Assembly: GCA_907165135.1 (NCBI GenBank)
Contig: OU015569.1
Span: forward strand, 7,068,001 to 7,132,000
Direction of reading: 5' to 3'
Source of the DNA: Oikopleura dioica
Taxonomy: Eukaryota > Chordata > Appendicularia > Copelata > Oikopleuridae
Length of the DNA stretch: 64,000 bases
Part shown: positions 1-11,486 of the stretch, in pieces
How positions within the stretch are numbered: position 1 is the stretch's first letter
Layout: every line of letters begins with the position of its first letter
Program-made: the position numbers and the translations under genes
The notes under the pieces: model-generated
What the model was told of the DNA's origin: nothing
The model's input: the letters and a program-made list of their open reading frames with translations, nothing else
The model's database searches: none

Positions 1-1126
1 TCTCGTGTGCTCCATTTTTCAGCCATGTCGAAATGAGCCTGGCCAGCCGTAGGGAAGAACGCTATTTATGGTTAATTTTTCAAATCTCGTAAAATTTCGT
101 ACCATGTGCAAGCTCGCCTCCTGGACCGTCGAATGCTCTGGATCGACCACACTCATGATTGCGCTCGCGGAAACCAATATTCAAGTCAACATTAGATCTT
201 CTCTGGCGTTTCTTCTTGCGCTTGCGCTCTTCAAAAGTGAGACCAGATGCAGTCGCCCAAATTCCTAAAATAAATATCAAATGGCTATGTACGAACCGGT
301 GAAATTGAGACGCGAAGCACGTGGTTTTAAAAGAGTACTTGAGCAGAATCCACAAACATATCAAAATCATTCTTTCAACACTCGCCAAAAGTGAGCCATT
401 CCAAGAGTAAACTTGAGAGCGGTGGTGCTTTCATCTAATTAACTCCTCTTGAGCAATCTAGTTGCAGCTTTAGCACAATCATTTATCGAAAACCAAACAC
501 CCCACAACGGTTAGCCTGCTATAATAATGCCCCCTATGAACATAGCATAATTTATAGTCACCATTGACCTAAAATATCCATGGGGGCTATTTGGGACCTA
601 TCAAATCAACGAGTGGCCCTTGAAAGCGACCTCCCTTAGCAAATATTGACCGCTCTGAGCGCAGTGGGTGTCCAATTTACCAAAATTATGGATCAATAAA
701 TCTGACGCAAGGGGTTTACGAGAGTTGCTTGACCTTCTCTGTCCGAAAATTAGTGTCATAGCAAAAAAGCCGTTTGGTTTATAATCAAATTGGTATAGCT
801 TACCTAGGGCTTTCCGAAAGGCGCGTTTTACTTGTAGATCTGAGAGTGAGTAAGGTTTATTCTGAATTGGTTTCTAAGAAATCATCTGAACTGCAGTCCA
901 TACCTGCACATGAAAAGTTAGCTTGTGCGTGTCCCATTTATTTTGAATGTAGCGACGGACCCTTCTTTGCGCCGAAGGTGGACTATCTTCGGTCGATTCT
1001 TCGAAATCTCCGTCATCATTGCCACAGCGACCGCTTTTTAGTAGCGTTATTGTATCGACGTCTAGTTTACCCGTTTCCTTGATTCCGCCCGAATGTTGAA
1101 CTTTCTTCAGCGCTTTGGAGAGCTCT
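1..1126 (-). CDS. Matrix metalloproteinase, partial (prodomain and start of catalytic domain)
   Basis: Secreted or membrane zinc endopeptidase of the matrixin family, cut by the left window edge. Exon 904-1126 encodes the end of the prodomain with a cysteine-switch-like KSGRCGNDDGD (family form PRCGVPD), then a basic RRVRRY stretch and KWDTHKLTFHV, where the catalytic domain normally begins. A later exon (103 to about 270 or beyond) reads IWATASGLTF and then NIGFRERNH and AFDGPGGELAH. After a 41-bp intron, exon 1-61 continues AFFPTAGQAHFD. These are the Ca/structural-zinc region of matrixins. The catalytic HExxHxxGxxH lies outside the window. An arginine/lysine-rich insert KRKKKRQRR sits inside the catalytic fold after LTFEE, which is unusual. 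The exon between 270 and 904 and the signal-peptide exon upstream of 1126 were not resolved. Confidence 0.85.
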
Positions 1127-3217
1127 CTAAAACAGCTTTAGCCTTTACTAAACAAAGGAGATGATTTTGTATAATGAGTGTTTCCAGCTCATCACGGAGG
1201 AGTCCTTTGATCGCAATATCGCTGATCAAAGTTGTCTAACTCTTGATTCTTGTTGTTTAAGTTGGCTTCTCCCGTAATGACTTCCCTAAGACGTCAATTT
1301 TTTCCTTCCGATAGTGATGGATTTTTCTGTGCGCAAACAGCCCCTCGCGATAGTGCTCAATTATATTCTCTTCCGGGTGCTAATAAATACCAAAAACTTG
1401 GACTTCGAAATGAGCTCAATAAAAAGAGTGCCCGCACTTGGGAACTCACAAGTAAAAACATTTTGCATAAATTCCTTCCGTCCACTCGCTCAGGTGGTAA
1501 CGATAATAACCGACTCGACAATTTTGTGGTTAGCAAGGACCGTCTTTCTGTGCGCTAAACGGCCTGCTATCAAAACAAAGAGGTTATCGCTGCTCCTGTT
1601 AGGTCTTGTGACGATCGTGTTTTCTCGGAAATCAAACAACATAAAATATCCGACCACAAACAGTTTACTCTTGTTTCTAAATCACTAATCTAAATTGATT
1701 TGCTTCGAATAAATAATCTCATTCCTAGAGTTATAAACTAGTCGCAGGAATTCAGGAATTTTAAGCCTGGCAAATTATTCAAACAAGATCAAAGAAGCTC
1801 AAGTGAACGCGCAGGTTAAAATTTCAATTAGCCTTTGTTGGTCAAGTCAAGTTCAAGATGAAGAGGGAAAAGAACGGATTCAGGGAAAACTTTCCAAAAA
1901 AGAGTGTATTTTTTCACTTCCAGAAGATGCGTCAATCTTCTGAAGAATCGGGTTTGCCTGGGATAACATCGATCAGCTTTTTATCGATTCTGACGACTCT
2001 GTATTGGAAATTTTTGATGCAAAATTAAACACAAGATAACTCAATAAAAACTAAATCCGATAAATCATCATAAACAAGCTACTTACAATTGATCGCTTGA
2101 ATGTTCTTCTAAGTAATTAAGTTTCTTAAGGATTCGAACTGCGGAAAAATGATCTCTTTGCTTCAGTCGCTGTCTGTTCTTTTCCTTTACATGGTCTCTA
2201 TGCTCTCCAAGAACGAGTTGGAGTAGTAAAAAAGAGAAGAAATGAGTCTTCATAACTGCGCCCGCTTTTGCTCTCTGTTTTCATGGCCACTAGGACATCT
2301 CTTGAAAATCGATTCGGGCAATCCCTAATTCTTGATTTGATTGCGGCACTTTGTTATTTACTTTTTTTGATTTGGGATAAGTTGGACCATGCGTTGGTTC
2401 GCGTTCAACGACGGTCGTCACTCTGGCGCCACACCAGCAGTAGCGCCGCTCTGTCGCCGACTTTTTCGCCGATTCCGGCAGCCTTCTCTCTGATAGATAT
2501 CCCATTTCGCACCGTGAGAATGTCGCACAAAAAATGCCTCAAGAATACTTATTATATCATCGACTAATGCAATACTTGATTGCTATTCTCATAAACACGA
2601 AAAACTGAGCAACTTCAGGGCAACAAGATCAGTATTATTATATACTTTTTCCTTCTAAGAGTCATATTAAATTTCCAACTCAAAAGTTTATACTGATAGT
2701 CTATGAGTGAGGAGTTATTCTCCCACAGTATGGACCATACTGTATTTCGAATTTCTCGAGAAATGATAATAACAAGAGTTTTGGATCGAGCACAGCAACT
2801 TTGATGTCTTTGTAGCAGAGTTATTATTTGTGGACGTAAAAATTTACAGCGTGATCATTGAGGGACACGTGAGGAAACTTCAAAACCTGGACATTAAATA
2901 TTGCCACCAGTGTATCATTAAACATCTTCGAGGGGCTCTAAAATCCATCGGACAACATAACGACTCGAACTGAGCAAGGGTTCAAACGAGATAGAGTTGA
3001 GTGGGTTGATGACCTACTTCGATTACGATTATCGACCTTTTTTATTTGAACAGAGTACACATTCGTCTCGGTAAAAATAGGCTCTGAAAGAAATGGAAAA
3101 TTTCTTGAAGGGTCAATATATTTGAAGAATCGTTTCTGCACAAGGCACCGTGTAGAAAGAGACTGGCAGTGAATCGCAATAAAATACAAAAAAGGAATCC
3201 TGATCTACTTCTTCCAA
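1127..3217. other. No gene recognised, 1127-3217
   Basis: Upstream of the metalloproteinase prodomain exon and downstream of the adenylate cyclase stop. The missing 5' exons of the metalloproteinase probably lie here. A 57-codon open frame near 1858-2030 on the plus strand has no recognisable feature. Nothing else could be supported. Confidence 0.4.
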
Positions 3218-6200
3218 TTAGTCGTCTACTTTCTTTTTGCAAACATCAAAGACGAGTTTCGCGAGGTTCATCGACTGTTTCTTCGTCACCGACGGTTTAC
3301 CGTGATATTGAATCGCCGCCGCTGAGCATCCTGTCAACCAATATGTACAAATCTGAAGTAAAAATAGCTCAATAGTATCGCTCATCAGTACCTTATTCTT
3401 AAATCCTTTCACATATGTTTCACCCCTCTCCTGGAAATTGAATCCTTTCTTCTGAAGTGGCACCATTACTTCTGTAGTACACTAGAATTCGACTTGATGA
3501 ATACATAGAGGAGTACCAGGTTTACCTGTATTTTTCCTTCTTCTCCAGTTGTGTCCATTCGTGAAGATAAGTTAACAATCTTTCCCCAAATATCATACTG
3601 TGGCTTTTTTGACCCGATAACCTAAAATAAGCTTTTAAAATCAATTAAAAAGTCTTCATTGTACCCCAGCAATCACAGGTCCCCCGTAGGCAAGTCCTAT
3701 CCGCATGGCGAAGCTTTGCTCATAACGCTTGTTAAATTGTCCGACGAGGATTTTCAAAGCCAAAGCAAAATGCGCTGTCGAACAAAGATTGTTCACTGAA
3801 TCTTCTGTCTCTGCTTCAGGACTAGAGAATGCAGTAACGAAATAGGCAAAGAAAAGTATTCGATTACCTTAGACCGGCACAAGCCATATAAGTTGCGCCG
3901 ATCGTTTTAATTTTTTCGATGCAGTGAAATCTTTCTTGGTTGAGCAGTTCATCAATAGAGGAAATGATTTCGTTCAGCATTCGCAAACATTCAAGACCCT
4001 TAATATCATGCATAACTCATACACAAAGAGTACGTTACTTGTCCATCTATCTCTTCTGATTGCTGAAAGTACTTTGAGAACCCAGGAATCGATGCAAAAA
4101 TAACTGACGACTGGTCATATGACTTTGAGTAAAGCTCATCACAGTCCGTTGGCCTTTTCAGAAAATGATCAGCCACGTGTTCCGGCAACATATTCATTAA
4201 TAACATGTATGTCTGCTTTTGAGGTCCTCCATGTCGGCTATCTCTCGTTTAGCCTGAATATTTTTATAACTATCTAGATAAAAAAATTAGATTTTACCTG
4301 AATCTTGCGAAGATAATCCATTCTAGTAGTCCAATCATTTTGACGGCCTTCAAAAAACTGAGTGAGTGCGAGCAGGATCATAACGAGAAGATTGATAATC
4401 ATTTGAGGAACGTTCTCTTCATCACTTTAACAATCGGTTATGCTATATCCCTTGCCAAAGAGACGTACCTGCAGTTGCCGATAGAATTTCCAGAGATTCG
4501 CGCTTCCCAGTCAAAGAAGAGTCGTCGATAAGTGAACATCATCATAACAGAAAACACGACAGTAATTGCTTAAGTGAAATTGAGCCGCAAAGATTGCAGA
4601 ACATAATTTTACCAGTTAATGTTCCCAGTCGGAGCAAATGATAGAAGCGTAAAAACGCAGCGCATGAAAGAAGCACCATTAATCCATATAGTTCTAAGAA
4701 TTGTGGAGTCTCACAGATTGTCCCGGGATAAGAAGAGGGCGTCGAGTTGAGAGATATGAAATCGAGCGTATTGTTAATACATTCAACCGAATATTTTTCC
4801 ATCCCAGTACAGGTCATTGCACCAGAGAGTCCTATGAAAGAATAAACTCGCTTCTCATTTGGAAGCTTACCGATAAAAGTGTTAATGAAAATCGCAGAGA
4901 AAATGACCACATGACGTTGAGACTGTGAGCGATTAAGCTTTTTGGCGGCGCCAATAATCCAATCGGGGTTTCCTTTTCGATCTCCAAGGGTTATTAACAG
5001 CGATATCGTTCCAAATGCTAAAATGACAATTTTTGAATCAGAGAATTAAAAATCTTTAGTTACCGAGGAAGATTCCAGCTCCAATGTAGACAATGATCGA
5101 TAGTTCATTGTACGGCCTGATCAAAAATTGACAAATTATTAGCAAAAGCCCCAGAAAAAGTGCAATTGCGAGATTCGTCTTGAAAAACTCATCATGAAGG
5201 CGCCTAAACTCAACTTCTAGCCGATTTTCTTCGAATGTGACGGTTCTCTTCTGAATCTTATTCTTTCCTATGGCGGTGTGCGTTCCGTTTCGAATAGAAA
5301 TCTCCAAACGTCTCGACACTTCTTCGAAATCTGAATGCCGGTGCATGATAGGAGTCAGTGGCAAAGGCAGAAGCGACATTGTGGAAATGTCGTTCAGGGC
5401 GTTTGAAGACTTGGAATAATATTTTGCATTAATTCTACGGGCAAATATCAAACCTTTTCAGTTGTTGACAAGTATTCAATATCATTTTGATGCTTGATGA
5501 AAAATGTCTCGATCCCATGATCCTCCAGAAACTGGTTTGGGGTTCCTGGCTCAACGTCATATTCGCCGCCTAGATGGTCAAAAGTTGCTTTTGATATATG
5601 GCATTTTCCGGCCATTCCAGACGATTCCATATTGTTCGCAATCACAGTGTCGGTCGAAAAAATGTCAAATTGGAATTTTCTGAGCCCTAGAACTCCCTGC
5701 AACATGAATTAGCAAATTAAATGGAACTAATTCTTACAGTAAGGACGGCTCCTGTATGTATGCCGATTCGCATGTCAACGTTTTTCTTCGTATGAGCTCT
5801 TGTTTCCTTGATAGTTTCTATCATCGACAGTCCCATTTTGACACAACAGCTGGCGTGATCTGCACGTGATGCTTCTGGCAAGCCAGAGACACAGTAGTAG
5901 CAATCGCCTGAATTATTAATTCATCTATTATATTGTTGAACTTATACTCGTCGGAATCTTCGAGCAGATTCTAGCCATGAAAATAGCCTAATGACATTTT
6001 TTTTAGATGAACACATGCGTGTTATTTTTCAGACAGGCCCTCCTAATATTTTGCCAATCTGGGAACCTGGTTCCAAGATTCGATTTTATTTCTAATCTGG
6101 GAACTTTAGTTCCAAGATTGGAAAAATTTTCGAATCTTGGAACCAAGTTCCCAGGTGACAACGACGGCCTGCCCCAAAGTCGGTCGCGAATCTTGGAACC

Positions 6201-9200
6201 TAATTATTTCACTGATTGTGCTGATTCTAGATGCACAATCTCTTTTTTATGTTATTATTTGTAGTGAATTTCGCACAAAATTGGCTAATTATGACCATGA
6301 TTAAATGAAGAACCCTGTTACTTTTACCTTGGAAAATCCGCCCCTCGCGTTAAACTGTTCTGTGTTTTTGCCGAGTGACCCTTATTAGTGTTTAACTCTA
6401 ATTTCGAATTGAACAAATCTCCAAATGAATTAAACTTTAGAACAATATTAACCTTACAAACCTAACAGTCAATGAGCGGGAGTGCGCTCCGCGCCTGTCT
6501 TACAGTAAATGTCAGGTTTGACAGTGTCAAAACGGGAAAAAAAGTCATATTTTTGTAAAGAAAAGGTTCCAAGATTCGCTTTACTGGCCGTCGTTGTCAA
6601 CTGGGAACTTGGTTCCCAGATTCGAAAATTTTTCCAATCTTGGAACTTTTGTTCCCAGATTAGAAAAAAAATCTAATCTTGGAACCGGGTTCCCAGATTG
6701 GTAAAATTTTCTAATCTGGGAACCTGGTTCCCAGGTGACAGCATACCACCCTCCTAACACATGGGCGTAAATATGTCCTAGCAAAAATAAGAATCTCATT
6801 TTTCCTCTCTTTCTCGATTTCGCTCGAATGATTTTCTTATATAAACTACTGTAAGAATGATGGTTAAAGAATAACGCAATAAATGAATAGTGTCTGAAAG
6901 GAAATACGATTCCAGTGGAAAATATCCGTTCAAAGATAGTCGCAATGCTGACAAAAATTCAGGTTTTCGGACTACAATTACACTCAACTTACCGAGGATT
7001 CGTATCCTAAGACAACCGTGCTTTTCGGCATTGCGATCGAACTCCGCAAAGAGATCGTTAAGTGTCTTTACAAGTTGCTCCGCCGAGAGCACTGTCGATA
7101 GCTCCGTGAATCCTTTGATGTCCGCGTAGAGCATACTGACGTTGTTAAACCTGTGGATATACTTCTTCGACGATTGCATGCTGAATTGTTTATGAGCAAA
7201 AACGAGCATGTTGGCCGGAAAAAAGACTGCATTAGATGTACAGCGTAGTACAGATATTATATCAGTACTCTCACCTGGCAGGTTTGTCTTCGCAATCATC
7301 GTTAGCGGATGCGTCAGACACCATCTTGAGCGCAATAAAGCGAGGAATCGCCGACAATATTAACCGGTGCTGGTTTTGGTACTCGCGCTCGTGCTTCAAG
7401 CAATGTCGGAACAAGCGTCTATGAGAGGGGACCATTATGCAAAATCGAGAAGAAAATATATTTACCTTGTCTCCATGAAGGTCTCTCGCTGGGCACGTTC
7501 GACTAGATAACGATTAAAGACGCCCACAACGTGTGTGCCAAAGTAGAGGAGAGTGACGGCGCTGATTTCGCATTTCCAATTTGAAGAGGGCTCAAGAGTA
7601 CAAAGGCGCGCGCCGAGGTGCACCAAAGTTATGAGGACGGCGCCGTAAAGGGCATGATCCTCGCGCACAGCGAGCATGGTGTAGCAAGTGAAGATCGCGT
7701 AGATCAAGTACCAGCCGACGAAAGTGATGTCCGACGTGTAGATTGATTCCGCTAGAAATTTTCGATGTTAATTTATGATCAAAGCCAGTTTGCCTGGACA
7801 GAAAACAAGATTCGCCAGATTATGAGTTTATTTATGTCTTCAGCCGTAAGCTTAGCACGTGATATCCTAGGAAAAAAAAGGAATTGTGATATAATCAGAT
7901 CCGCTTCCCGTAAATAATGCCACGGGTTCGCTAACGTAAGTTAATCCCGAGCAAATTTCTCAGAGTAAATCTATCATCTTTTTCGCTGACTTTTTGTTTT
8001 CATTAAAAGCTATAAATGGAACTAAATCATAACGGATGCGTTGGCAGGCTTAGACCGAAGCCGGACATTTGTCTGCGCGGAAAGAGAAGTAATTGCCATA
8101 ACGGGTAATGGACGCTAGTGCACTGGACACCGGGCCGGCACTTACCCTCCCGGATCTAATCATAAGCACTGTTATAGATTCGATTTACTATGGCTCATAG
8201 TGTATATCCATCCCCGGCTCACAAATAATTTGGATAGTATCATGAATGTTGTTAGGATCGCAAATGTTAAAGGATGAATCCTAAAGTATACTAAAGACTT
8301 TAGTCTAAAGTATTTAGTAGAGTAGTCAAGCCTACCATAGGGAACAAACATTATTCCAAGAATAATCAAAAGCATCGAGATGTAGACAGCGAGTGATGCT
8401 ACTTGAAGAAGTCGAAAAGGAGCTTCAGATCGGATACGAATGGAAATAAAATTATCAGATTTATAGAGGCTCGGAAATTGAAAGCTAAGCCCTGACGCTG
8501 AGCCGGCAAAAGTAAAAGAATTACATGGTCTGGGAAAATTTTAAATCAAAAATGCCATGCGTCGAAACGGAATTAAGGAGGGGCTCTCCCCCATAAAGGA
8601 TCGCCCAAGTTCCATTCCGCTACGGAAGCCGGTCTAGAGAAAAGGAAGCGCCTCAGCTTTCAGATCGATCTGAATTTTTTAGTTTTGTATCCGGTTTCTT
8701 TTCGCTCCGTGGCACGAGCACGCACGATGAGGATGATTGCTGCGGTGTCTGAGAGGGGCTGTAGAAAACGATGATGACGATCATACTGCCATGGAAATAA
8801 AGTCGCTATATGAATGCTCAGTACGCGGTAAACTGAGCTTAACGTCGAATGAAATAAAATAGAAAACTGTGGCCCCTTTCTAATAAGCTTGTCAATGCAA
8901 GGAGCCAGCAAGAAACATGTTCCCATCGTCCGGCTATGCCAATAATCAGTCCAATTGAAATAACACGCATAATCAGCTCGATGATTGCGATTGTCAGAAC
9001 AGAGCCCAGTCGCTCTCGGAAAACATATCGCTGTTGCTGGATACATGAAATAATTATCCTCGATAATTTCTCGAGTACACGAGAAGAAAATTATTTGAGC
9101 TTACTCAATGTTGAATAAGAAAATGACCCTACAAGCGGCTCGCCGTCGGCTAGATATAGAGACCCGGTAGAGATCCGGTCGACCTCTCTCAGTGCTCCAT

Positions 9201-9450
9201 TTTCAAGATGGCGGCCCTTGGAAAGATTACAGATTGTGAAGTATGTTCAAAACAGATTTTTATGGTGCATCCAAGCCTGATAGAGGTCCTCAGCGGACTT
9301 AGGGTCAAAGGCAGTGGACATAGTAGGTGTGTACATTCCGCAAAAACGGCGCCCGGATGTGTACTTGAGGTCGAAACCCTCAAGTTTCTCAAGCTCTACT
9401 TTTTCTCCTTTCGTTGGAATGATTGAACGTGGATTTTCGAATTCGGACAT
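3218..9450 (-). CDS. ADCY3: Membrane adenylate cyclase, ADCY3-like
   Basis: Class III adenylate cyclase making cAMP at the plasma membrane; closest by eye to vertebrate ADCY3. About 19 exons; well-defined ones (high to low coordinate) are 7464-7754, 7275-7418, 6993-7180, 5738-5907, 5454-5696, 5064-5409, 4871-5017, 4613-4831, 4469-4568, 4298-4424, 4039-4253, 3868-3998, 3665-3821, 3526-3621, 3392-3481 and 3218-3352. N-terminus SAEDLYQAW resembles ADCY3 ESLENLYQTY. Two hydrophobic blocks flank C1. C1 keeps both metal aspartates ([16 protein letters not shown]). C2 keeps the adenine-site Lys (KIKTIGATY) and Asp (KPQYDIWG) and the Asn/Arg transition-state pair (NLSSRMD), so the enzyme should be active. 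A one-base homopolymer deficit at 4217-4220 breaks the frame just before [10 protein letters not shown]. Splicing of the first two exons is uncertain. Confidence 0.93.
6038..6757. mobile_element. Fold-back element in adenylate cyclase intron
   Basis: The intron between exons 5738-5907 and 6993-7180 holds two inverted arms, about 6048-6200 and 6565-6742, that are near-identical reverse complements over roughly 145 bp. Each arm is an array of about 38-bp units, each itself palindromic (CTGGGAACCTGGTTCC and variants, spaced by AGATT). A 9-bp direct repeat CCCTCCTAA lies just outside the arms at 6038-6046 and 6749-6757 and looks like a target-site duplication. The roughly 360-bp centre has no coding potential. 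This is a non-autonomous insertion of fold-back or long-TIR type; the superfamily is not identifiable here. Confidence 0.8.
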
Positions 9451-10116
9451 GTCCGATTTTGATGTCCTCGCTGATTTTGTGGTGTCCTATAAAGTCGTTA
9501 TTCGATTTCAAATTGGCTGCAATCTGTCGAAGTTGAATTGTTTCCATGCTAATAATTAAAGAATTGTCTGCCAAACTTTCGCGCGGTGATAAAGAGCCCT
9601 CAACCAAGATGTCACTGGTATCTTAAGAATCGATAAACGGTCAAAGCACTCACTTAAATATTCTGTCTGTCTCAATGGGCACAAATCAAGAGCTACTATC
9701 TTTAACAGTGGAAAAATCACTACGCTTCATTAATGGCTTAGCGTTGAACCTGTACTTTCGCGAAATTAGCGGCTTTGGGGCATAATCGCCTCTATAGTCA
9801 TCGTACGTTTATCGAGTCATGGGCATCACGGTTAAGAACAGGTTTTTGTGTTATGGTCAATTACTTTGACAAGTTAGCCTAGATTTCAAATGCGGCTAAT
9901 ACTAAAAGTCTGCTTAGTGAATTCAGGAGATTCTCCCGACATATACAACCTGGGTAGACTGTTTCTTGAGCGCGGGCTTTGGATCCGGCTTGAGAGAAGT
10001 CTCTTTTTCGTCAGAATCGCGGCGTAAAACCTTTTTGGGAAATCAAATGCCCGTTCGCAAAAAATCAAATTACGTTTGTGAAGCATGCGTTTAATTATGT
10101 TTGTGAAGCTCAAGCT
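9451..10116. other. No gene recognised, 9451-10116
   Basis: Upstream of the adenylate cyclase start codon. It should contain that gene's 5' UTR and promoter, but no element could be named. Confidence 0.3.
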
Positions 10117-11486
10117 TTAAATCGAGCGGTTGATGTTGAAGTACCCCTTCGGTGATTTTTCTAAAGGCGAGTTGCCACAGCTCTCGGCTACGATTTCCCT
10201 GATTAGTGACTCCAGCATCTCCATTTGCTTTCACGAGCAGAGGCTTGATAGAAGGTCTTCAATTCTGGTTTTTATAAACTTTCGTTTGGAATATTCGATA
10301 TCCCTGAGTAGCACTATTTGCTTAGCTCAATGAAACGAGATAAAAAACCAAGTTCCTTTCAACAGTGGAGTCTCTATTTGATGTCGGAGGCACAGCGGAA
10401 TTCTCATCAATTGTTTCATGTTTCGTCTTGAAAGGATTTTTTTAACTTTGGATAGTTCGACAAGTCAAATTTAAGAATCGGCCATTGCCAAAGCAAAACG
10501 TTGTATATTGTTGTCTCTCGGCAGATTGCCCGAGGCGTGTGAGTTTCTGCTTACGTAAAGTTTCCAGCGCAAGACATTGCCGCTGTTAATAATTTATGTT
10601 TACCGCATTTTCAGTTCCATTAGGGATTCTGTGCCGAAATCATTATCAAATCAATAGTTTTACACGTGCGCCCTGTGCAATGTATAGGTTATAGTATAGT
10701 TTCAAACCTGAAACTTGTTGGCTCTAACTGACTGAAAGAAACTTGCAGAAAACGAGTGAAAGGCTACTCACGATTTTCGGATTCTGGACGACAGCTTTGA
10801 TGCCTGCAACTCCGCGCTGCCAGGCCGGCCGTGTGTGGAGTTTCGGGGCTCTGCTTCCGCGATCATCAAGCTCGATGACAAATACCTCTCCGTCGATCTT
10901 GTCTTCCTACGATAAGAGTCAGACAAATTAATCAATGTTAACTGCGCTTGTAACACGATTTCTCCAAGGGCGAGAAACATACACTTATAGTGGGCAGTGG
11001 GAAGTCTTCTCTTGGGAAAATTGAATTTCTCGGCATTTTTTGTAAGGCTTAAACTCGTCATAATGCGGAGTAGGGCGGAAGGGAATTTTTTCTCTACAGT
11101 AGGAGTTTCCTTTTGTGTGTTTCTGTTGACTCTAGTTCTCGCACTCTCGCTGAGAGTTTGAAAAAATTCGCCCCGAGGGGACAGGAACGCGAAATGAAAA
11201 GAAACAGGCGCCGTGGGACAACTCACGGACAGCAAGCTCCCCGGCACATAGGGACTCCCTAAAGGAGAACGCCCCTCTCAACCCATCGTGGCCGCGGAGA
11301 GCTACATATGGAATCTGCACGAGAATGAACCAAACCCTTCTATTTTACCAATTAAATTTCGTCAATGACCACTCAAATAGGAAAAAGTTAGACTCACCTC
11401 ATTTTCATCGGACTGTTGGTCTTGATCAGATTGTATGCTTTGAAATACGGGTTCGAAAGTAAAAATGCAACTATCCGAGGGAGCAA
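10117..11486 (-). CDS. Unrecognised protein, three 3' exons
   Basis: Three exons fit together in phase. Exon 11398-11486 encodes an acidic Ser/Gln-rich stretch (SDQDQQSDENE). Exon 10772-10906 (EDKIDGEVFVIELDDRG, then RPAWQRGVAGIKAVVQNPKI) has a clean TAG acceptor and GTGAGT donor and reads like a conserved globular segment. A last exon, about 10117-10225, encodes EMLESLIREIVAES and ends in TAA. I could not name the family. Upstream, 12005-12119 (-) is a further open exon-like block with acceptor and donor whose phase does not match. The piece may be the 3' part of the gene starting at 14991 or a separate gene. Confidence 0.5.

Noticed and set aside
774-1688. Plus-strand frames of 102-124 codons
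   Set aside because: The first is antisense to the metalloproteinase prodomain exon. The others have no domain, no splice context and ordinary composition.
7181-7274. Apparent GG-AG intron in adenylate cyclase after DKPA
   Set aside because: The acceptor CAATTCAG further on gives a GT-AG intron in phase and a good C1 alignment.
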